Source: Eubacteriales Family XIII. Incertae Sedis bacterium
GTDB lineage: Bacteria; Bacillota; Clostridia; Peptostreptococcales; Anaerovoracaceae
Assembly: GCA_031264295.1 (NCBI GenBank)
Contig: JAISED010000063.1
Location: 18,909-82,908 of the forward strand
DNA length: 64,000 nt
Direction: 5' to 3'
Shown here one piece after another: positions 59,123 through 64,000 of the stretch; positions within the stretch are counted from its first letter, which is position 1; each line of letters starts with the position of its first letter. Under the pieces are notes generated by a model. It saw only the letters and a list, made by a program, of their open reading frames with translations. It had not been told where the DNA came from and ran no database searches. Both the position numbers and the translations under genes were made by a program.

Positions 59123-59983
59123 TCAATCTATTTTATACATCTTCCCAAGTGTCATATTACCGTTTTCCGTGTAGTATTTCCCATGTCCGGCAGCCGGTGT
59201 AAAAGTCATCTCCCCAAAAACCGGCAGATCATTCACCGCATAAAGATCGACGCGGACGAATTGAAAATCTTTTGATAAATCCGTTGCACACCTTAACAAT
59301 TCTTGCATACACTTCGGCGGAGGGGGCAGTATATGCAAGTCGTCTCTAATAATATCAAACATGGGCGTAAAGGATGTGTCCACAACGCTTAGTTTCGCGC
59401 CAACATCACGATCAGTGACCACCAAAATCAGCTTCGGCTCGCCGCTGAAACAATACACCTTGTAATCCGGGGGCACGCCGCCCCCGGCATCTGCCAGATA
59501 CTTTTCGCAAATGATCTTTCTTGAAATTTCACTATAATGCGCTTCAATGTTATATACGCCATAATCGTCTTTTAGCCATCGTTTGAGTTCTTTTTTTACT
59601 TCTGCCTCGTCTATCTGGGATTTGTCATTACAAATAATATTATACCCGCATCCATGATTGCATTTTAAAACGAACTCTTGGGGCAACAGATTCCAGTCTA
59701 TCTCTTCGGGCGAGTCCCATACACCAAACAACTCATTGAGATACTTGCCATAACCCTTTGCCGATACATACTCACGAACAAGATATTTATCAGAGCATTT
59801 AATCATGAGTGGATTACGCGGCGCATCGTAAAGCGACTGCCATCTGAGCTTGTCATTGAATGTGGTGAGATTTTCCGGTTTCAGCCACTTGTGAAAGTTT
59901 TTAAAATATAAAATCTTTCCTGTCGTCTTTGGAAACAGCTTATATGGAACATATAGCCATTTCTTTCTGCTTGAATTTTTCAC
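59123..59983 (-). CDS. TupA-like ATP-grasp ligase
   Basis: This 286-residue protein resembles the ATP-grasp group named after TupA of teichuronopeptide synthesis. LTTFNDKLRWQSLYDAPRNP, PQEFVLKCNHGCGYNIICND and VPPDYKVYCFSGEPKLILVV are typical, and VRVDLYAVNDLPVFGEMTFT holds the Glu that binds magnesium. Such enzymes join an amino acid to a sugar carboxylate through an amide. This suggests that the exopolysaccharide contains a uronic acid carrying an amino acid. The gene is one base from its upstream neighbour and 13 bases before the radical SAM gene. Confidence 0.8.
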   Translation of the reverse strand: MKNSSRKKWLYVPYKLFPKTTGKILYFKNFHKWLKPENLTTFNDKLRWQSLYDAPRNPLMIKCSDKYLVREYVSAKGYGKYLNELFGVWDSPEEIDWNLLPQEFVLKCNHGCGYNIICNDKSQIDEAEVKKELKRWLKDDYGVYNIEAHYSEISRKIICEKYLADAGGGVPPDYKVYCFSGEPKLILVVTDRDVGAKLSVVDTSFTPMFDIIRDDLHILPPPPKCMQELLRCATDLSKDFQFVRVDLYAVNDLPVFGEMTFTPAAGHGKYYTENGNMTLGKMYKID

Positions 59984-59984
59984 C

Positions 59985-61208
59985 TTACTCCTCCGATGAA
60001 TTCGCCTTCGCGAGATATATTCCCAAGAGTTTATCGCAGTACCTGTCTATTGTATCGAACGGTAATTCCGTGCAGTTCACGCTGTATCGCCCATTTTTTC
60101 CCTTGTCATAATAGAGCGCTATGATCTTTGCTTTCAGATCATTAAGGTCGCCGCTTTTAAACATTTCGCCGGTTCGCCCTACGTCTATCAATTCCGGTAT
60201 GCCGCCTATATCCGCGCCGAGAACAGGAGTCCCATACATCTGGCTTTCCATCACCGACAATGGGCAGTTTTCATACCATTCGGACGGATATATACTGAAT
60301 CTTGCCTCTCCGATGAGTTTTGCAAGCGGCGCCCCATGCTGAAATCCGACATTCCTTATGTTCGGTATATCCATTAATAATGTGTCAAGTGATCCTGAAC
60401 CTGCAAAAATAAATGGAATATCCGGTAGTTCGCGACACGCTTTTACTAAAGTGCGGATACCTTTTTCTTCAGAAAAACGTCCGAAGTACAGCACATACTC
60501 CTTCTTAAGCCACTCGCTGTGATGAATGCTATCAATAAAATTATGCAGCGCTATTGTCCTCGTCTTGAATATCGGGTTCATGTCCATTTTGTTCTTTAGA
60601 AATTCCGAACAGCAAATAATCGCGTCAATATGTTTATAAGCTCCGGTTTTGTTCCAAAACTGCGCCTCTGCTGACCCGATCAGGGATTTGGCTATCGAAC
60701 CATGAATACACCTACTTTTCGCACAATTGATGAAATGTCCGGAAATACATTTTTCACAGCATCCATGTGTTTTGGGATTATAGAGCAGGTGGTTCGGGCA
60801 AATCAACTGATAGTCATGTGCCGTGTAAAAAATGCCGCATTTTTTTTTATTCGTTTTACGCCATCTCACCACCTCCATAATCACGGATGGCGTTAACTGA
60901 TAGTTAAAATTATTTAAATGCACAATATCAGGCGCGAAATCATCTAACACCAGACGGGTTTTATTTCTTGCTTCGCTGGAGTAAATCGCCTTTATTGGAT
61001 AGCACAGCTTTTGCAGTTTACCGCCGCTATGAAAATCCATATCAGACGTGTACATGTTGAGCCTATTGCCAACACACCGTCCATCATGCTCCATCCCGAA
61101 ATATTGTACTTCATGTCCTGCAGATTGAAGATACGCCCCCAATTTGAGCATATAGGTCTCTGAACCGCCGTTAGGATAGAGGAATTTATTAACCATCAAT
61201 ATTTTCAT
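59985..61208 (-). CDS. Family 4 glycosyltransferase (copy 2)
   Basis: This is a 407-residue GT-B enzyme. KILMVNKFLYPNGGSETYML is the N-terminal glycine-rich start. VLYFGRFSEEKGIRTLVKAC and FSIYPSEWYENCPLSVMESQ, then GTPVLGADIGGIPELI, form the donor site. A Cys-rich insert near 140-165 (CPNHLLYNPKTHGCCEKCIS) resembles the zinc-like motif in some capsule glycosyltransferases. It overlaps the next upstream gene by four bases, showing coupling. Confidence 0.9.
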   Translation of the reverse strand: MKILMVNKFLYPNGGSETYMLKLGAYLQSAGHEVQYFGMEHDGRCVGNRLNMYTSDMDFHSGGKLQKLCYPIKAIYSSEARNKTRLVLDDFAPDIVHLNNFNYQLTPSVIMEVVRWRKTNKKKCGIFYTAHDYQLICPNHLLYNPKTHGCCEKCISGHFINCAKSRCIHGSIAKSLIGSAEAQFWNKTGAYKHIDAIICCSEFLKNKMDMNPIFKTRTIALHNFIDSIHHSEWLKKEYVLYFGRFSEEKGIRTLVKACRELPDIPFIFAGSGSLDTLLMDIPNIRNVGFQHGAPLAKLIGEARFSIYPSEWYENCPLSVMESQMYGTPVLGADIGGIPELIDVGRTGEMFKSGDLNDLKAKIIALYYDKGKNGRYSVNCTELPFDTIDRYCDKLLGIYLAKANSSEE

Positions 61209-62437
61209 ATAGTTGATCTCATTTCGGTCTTCTGTATCTGCGATGTGTTATGATATAACTCAAGAGTTTTCCACACAGCGTCGTCCCAACTGTGTCTGCG
61301 TAAAATAAAATCCGCCGCCGATTCTTTGTATTTATCCACTATTTCAGGACTATCGCAAAGCAACTGCAGTTTATCCCTCAGATCACTTACATTGCCTTTA
61401 CTGAATGCTAAAGCCATTTCTTCAACTACATCGGCGCATTCAGCGATATCCGAAACCAAGCAGCACCTGCCATAACTCATAGCTTCAAGTAAACTAAGCG
61501 GCATGCCCTCCAAGTCGGAAGGAAGCGTATAAATATATGCATTACTATACAACTCGTGCAGCAATTGGCCTTGGACAAATCCCGTAAAAACTATCCGCGC
61601 ATCGCCTCGGGATAATGCCTTAAGCACTGTGATAAATCTATCTGTATCAGAAGAGCCGCCTGCTATGACTAACTTTTTATCGGTTTTAACCTGTTTATAT
61701 GCTTCTATCAAATACTTCAAACCTTTTTCCGGAACAATTCGTCCCAGAAATAGGATGTAGCTGTCTTTTTCAAGAGCAAACTCCGTGTTGATCAAATCCG
61801 CCTCGGCTATATCAGGTCTAATAACTCCATTCGGTATATATTTCGTTTCTCTGCCATACACATCCTTAAAATACTGTTGAACACCCTTGCTCAAGACTAT
61901 TATCTCATCCGCGTATTTCGCGGCGCATTTTTCACCCCACATTATACATGCGCGGGCAAATCTCCCCCACTTTGCCCTTTTATGATCCAGACCGTGAATA
62001 GTGACGACACAGCGCTTGCCTAACAGCTTAGGTATCCACATCATGATGCATGATCCTTCGGCATGATAATGGGCAACATCGTATTCACCAAAAGCAATAC
62101 TTAAAGACGCGAAAAAAGAAGCAGTCATAGCCGCCAAGCCCTTTAAGTCAAATGTCATAACCCTTTTGAGTCGAATACCCTGATATTCCGACAAATTACG
62201 TTTGTCGAATCTCACGTCTATAACATGATGTCCTCTGCGGTTATAACAGACTACATCATGCCCCAGACCCACCATGCGCTTACTCAGTTCCTCAACAACA
62301 ACCTCTACTCCGCCCTCACGCGACGGTATGCGCTTATGGCCAAGCATCGCTATTCTTAACGGTCTTTCGATCATTCCAAACGGATCTATACTTCCGTTGC
62401 ACTTACTGTTATCCATTTTAAAACCAACTATATTCAC
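61205..62437 (-). CDS. Family 4 glycosyltransferase (copy 3), first gene of the operon
   Basis: This is a 410-residue GT-B enzyme. LRIAMLGHKRIPSREGGVEV is typical of the rhamnosyl/galactosyl group that opens many exopolysaccharide operons. ILFLGRIVPEKGLKYLIEAY and YTLPSDLEGMPLSLLEAMSY then GRCCLVSDIAECADV form the donor site. The track start is a GTG. An ATG seven codons later or one at MIERPLR is also possible, and none has a clear ribosome binding site. It is the first gene of the operon, downstream of the IS200-type element. Its promoter may lie in or beside that element. Confidence 0.88.
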   Translation of the reverse strand: MNIVGFKMDNSKCNGSIDPFGMIERPLRIAMLGHKRIPSREGGVEVVVEELSKRMVGLGHDVVCYNRRGHHVIDVRFDKRNLSEYQGIRLKRVMTFDLKGLAAMTASFFASLSIAFGEYDVAHYHAEGSCIMMWIPKLLGKRCVVTIHGLDHKRAKWGRFARACIMWGEKCAAKYADEIIVLSKGVQQYFKDVYGRETKYIPNGVIRPDIAEADLINTEFALEKDSYILFLGRIVPEKGLKYLIEAYKQVKTDKKLVIAGGSSDTDRFITVLKALSRGDARIVFTGFVQGQLLHELYSNAYIYTLPSDLEGMPLSLLEAMSYGRCCLVSDIAECADVVEEMALAFSKGNVSDLRDKLQLLCDSPEIVDKYKESAADFILRRHSWDDAVWKTLELYHNTSQIQKTEMRSTI

Positions 62438-62633
62438 ATATTTAATTGTACTTTTTCTTCATTTGGAATATATCATAATAAGCCTGATAAAGCAAGTATT
62501 TCTCAATAATTCCTGAAATTCTATATGAATGGGGCGAACGGGGGTGCTACACCGCCGCAATTTAGCGACCGGGGGTGTTGGCAAATACATTACAGCGAAT
62601 CCGACATCGCCCAAAAATGTATTGAACAAATCA

Positions 62634-62660
62634 CATACCACCACTTCAAGTGGTGGTATG
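62634..62660. repeat. Perfect palindrome in the right end of the IS200/IS605 element
   Basis: CATACCACCACTT and AAGTGGTGGTATG are perfectly complementary around a single C. Further hairpins follow (CGCCCTATAAGGGCG and GCGCCTAAAAGGCGC). Single-strand hairpins of this kind are what Y1 transposases recognise at element ends. Confidence 0.8.
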
Positions 62661-62759
62661 TACCGCGCCCTATAAGGGCGTCACTGCATGGCAGCGCCTA
62701 AAAGGCGCGGTTCCTTTGCCAAATACACCACTCGCGACCTCTGAAAGAGGTTTTCTTTT

Positions 62760-63167
62760 TTATTTCCCCAACTTGTCCGATTCCTCTTGGTCTTTTATGT
62801 ACTTCCGTATCTGTTCCTCGTTGCGTCCAACTGTATCAACGTAATATCCGCGTGCCCAGAAGTGTCTGTCGCCATACTTTTTAAATTCGGGATGCCTATC
62901 AAATATCATAAGCGCACTTTTCCCTTTCAGATACCCCATGAAGTCCGAAACGCTGAACTTTGGAGGAATTTTCAAGCACATGTGAACATGATCTGAGCAT
63001 ACTGCGCCTTCCAATATTTCTACGTTTTTATATTCGCAAAGCTTTCGCAATGCTTCCTGTACATCTCTTTTCACTTCCCCATACATGCTTTTGCGGCGGT
63101 ATTTGGGAATGAAAACAACATGGTAGATGCAATTCCACTTTGTATGTGCTAAGATATTATTGTCCAT
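62760..63167 (-). CDS. tnpA: IS200/IS605-family Y1 transposase
   Basis: This 135-residue HUH nuclease is of normal length. The metal-binding HUH motif is in CSDHVHMCLKIPP, and the catalytic tyrosine is in FWARGYYVDTVGRNEEQIRK. HTKWNCIYHVVFIPKYRRK is the usual start. It cuts and joins single-stranded DNA at hairpin ends, normally at replication forks. The frame is intact, so the element may be active. A small CCTCT/AGAGG hairpin follows the stop codon. Confidence 0.95.
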   Translation of the reverse strand: MDNNILAHTKWNCIYHVVFIPKYRRKSMYGEVKRDVQEALRKLCEYKNVEILEGAVCSDHVHMCLKIPPKFSVSDFMGYLKGKSALMIFDRHPEFKKYGDRHFWARGYYVDTVGRNEEQIRKYIKDQEESDKLGK

Positions 63168-63319
63168 TTGGACTTCCCTCCTTTGATTCTTGACTTTGGC
63201 GTAGGAACCTCTGTCATTATATCAGCCCTAAAGTCGTGAATTAGTTACTCAAAACGTTTTTTACTCAATATTTTGATTTAACTGATGGCGTAAATCTTTG
63301 AATTTACTGCATTTAGGTA

Positions 63320-63348
63320 TTGCTTTTTATTTGAGTGTATGTTATAAT
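63320..63348 (+). promoter_or_regulatory. Promoter of the IS1634-type transposase
   Basis: TTGCTT, 17 bases and TATAAT are seen about 30 bases before the ribosome binding site. TACTCAAAACG occurs both before (near 63245) and after (63356) this promoter and may belong to the element end. Confidence 0.75.
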
Positions 63349-63377
63349 ATTATATACTCAAAACGAAAGGAGCAGCC

Positions 63378-64000
63378 ATGCCAGCGAAACCATCAGGACA
63401 GGTAAAAACTTCAACCATCATGGTCCCCCAGAAGAACGGCGATATCTACGTTATCGACCGCCAGACCATCTATGACCCGGAGAAAAAATATAACAAAGTG
63501 CTCAGCTCGAAGCTGACTGCTAAAATCCCAAAAGGCTCGGAAATTCCTGTGCCGACACGCCCGAAACACCACCAAAAGGCAATTCCGGAAGAAAAAACAG
63601 GAACTGTAGCCGCCAAAAGGAACCATGTCGGCATGATGGACATCATTGATCACATCGGCGCCGCATCAGGGATTGACAGCGCCATATACGGCTCGACCGA
63701 CGTCGGCGCCGCGCAGAAGATCATATCCCTCGCAAGGTATATGCTCGCCACCAACGGCCAGTCCCTCCCCGGCATACAGACCTGGCAGTTCAATCACCCC
63801 CTCCCCTACGAGGACGGCATTACGGAGGACATATACCATGACCTTTTCGTAAAGGTAGGAAGGGACGAAAGCCTCCAGCAGAACTTTTTCAAGCAACGCT
63901 GCGACCGGATGCCCGACGGCGACGCGCTTGCTTATGACTCGACGAGCATATCGACCTATTCCGAAATCCAGAACGAGGCGAGGTACGGATACAACAAGGC
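63378..64000 (+). CDS. IS1634/IS4-type transposase, N-terminal part (cut by window edge)
   Basis: This frame is open to the right edge and missing from the track. It starts MPAKPSGQVKTSTIMVPQKN after GAAAGGAG. The segment ALAYDSTSISTYSEIQNEAR carries the first aspartate of the DDE site in the pattern of IS1634-family transposases. GAAQKIISLARYMLATNGQS and FKQRCDRMPDGDA also fit. About 207 residues are inside the window; the family is usually about 500-600 residues. The antisense track ORFs here are shadows. Confidence 0.82.
   Translation, partial: MPAKPSGQVKTSTIMVPQKNGDIYVIDRQTIYDPEKKYNKVLSSKLTAKIPKGSEIPVPTRPKHHQKAIPEEKTGTVAAKRNHVGMMDIIDHIGAASGIDSAIYGSTDVGAAQKIISLARYMLATNGQSLPGIQTWQFNHPLPYEDGITEDIYHDLFVKVGRDESLQQNFFKQRCDRMPDGDALAYDSTSISTYSEIQNEARYGYNK

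Larger units (their letters stand above)
62522..63240 (-). mobile_element. IS200/IS605-type insertion element
   Basis: A single Y1 transposase gene is flanked by hairpin-forming ends. The right side (62630-62760) holds several strong palindromes. The left side has GACTTT/AAAGTC (about 63190-63235) upstream of the gene. There are no terminal inverted repeats or tnpB. The limits are approximate because such elements make no target duplication. Confidence 0.7.

Overview
The window reads as chromosome of an anaerobic, amino-acid-fermenting Firmicute (Clostridia-like). The signs are strong AGGAGG ribosome binding sites, TTGACA/TATAAT promoters, a surface protein with S-layer homology (SLH) repeats, a cobalamin riboswitch, a Na+-pumping acyl-CoA decarboxylase with ETF and acyl-CoA dehydrogenases, and a type I toxin locus of Gram-positive par layout. 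No species can be named from the sequence. The first 44 kb is moderately GC-rich. The polysaccharide region (about 46-62 kb) is visibly more AT-rich.

Layout. 0-2.6 kb: a response regulator (cut by the window edge) and a hybrid histidine kinase, both on the minus strand. 2.8-15.6 kb: a catabolic region with two APC amino acid permeases, a CBS-PAS sigma-54 activator, a crotonase, a glycolipid-type glycosyltransferase, a class I CoA-transferase, a CoA-acylating semialdehyde dehydrogenase and a class III aminotransferase. A cluster of DnaA boxes lies at 7.04-7.20 kb. 15.7-18.3 kb: a DUF4367-like membrane protein, a HipA-like kinase and an SseB-like protein. 18.4-27.3 kb: a cobalamin riboswitch and its terminator precede a secreted protein and a 2393-residue SLH protein built like a transcobalamin (alpha/alpha barrel plus DUF4430 modules). 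27.6-40.1 kb: birA and a second CBS-PAS sigma-54 activator, then a sigma-54 promoter and a long operon holding a biotin carrier, two acyl-CoA dehydrogenases, etfBA, a cysteine-rich protein and glutaconyl-CoA decarboxylase subunits. 40.1-45.4 kb: an Sfp-type transferase, a par-like type I toxin-antitoxin locus, an M28 peptidase, a tRNA-Ala and gene remnants. 45.5-62.4 kb: a minus-strand exopolysaccharide operon. 62.5-64 kb: an IS200/IS605 element and the start of an IS1634-type transposase.

How the genes may work together. The two catabolic blocks fit one route (inference). An omega-amino acid such as 5-aminovalerate is imported and transaminated to a semialdehyde, which is oxidised to glutaryl-CoA. 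Glutaryl-CoA is dehydrogenated to glutaconyl-CoA and decarboxylated with Na+ export to crotonyl-CoA, which is reduced through ETF to butyryl-CoA and released by CoA transfer. BirA would biotinylate the pump's carrier subunit. Paired sigma-54 activators and matching -24/-12 promoters with long leaders suggest that both blocks are switched by related signals.
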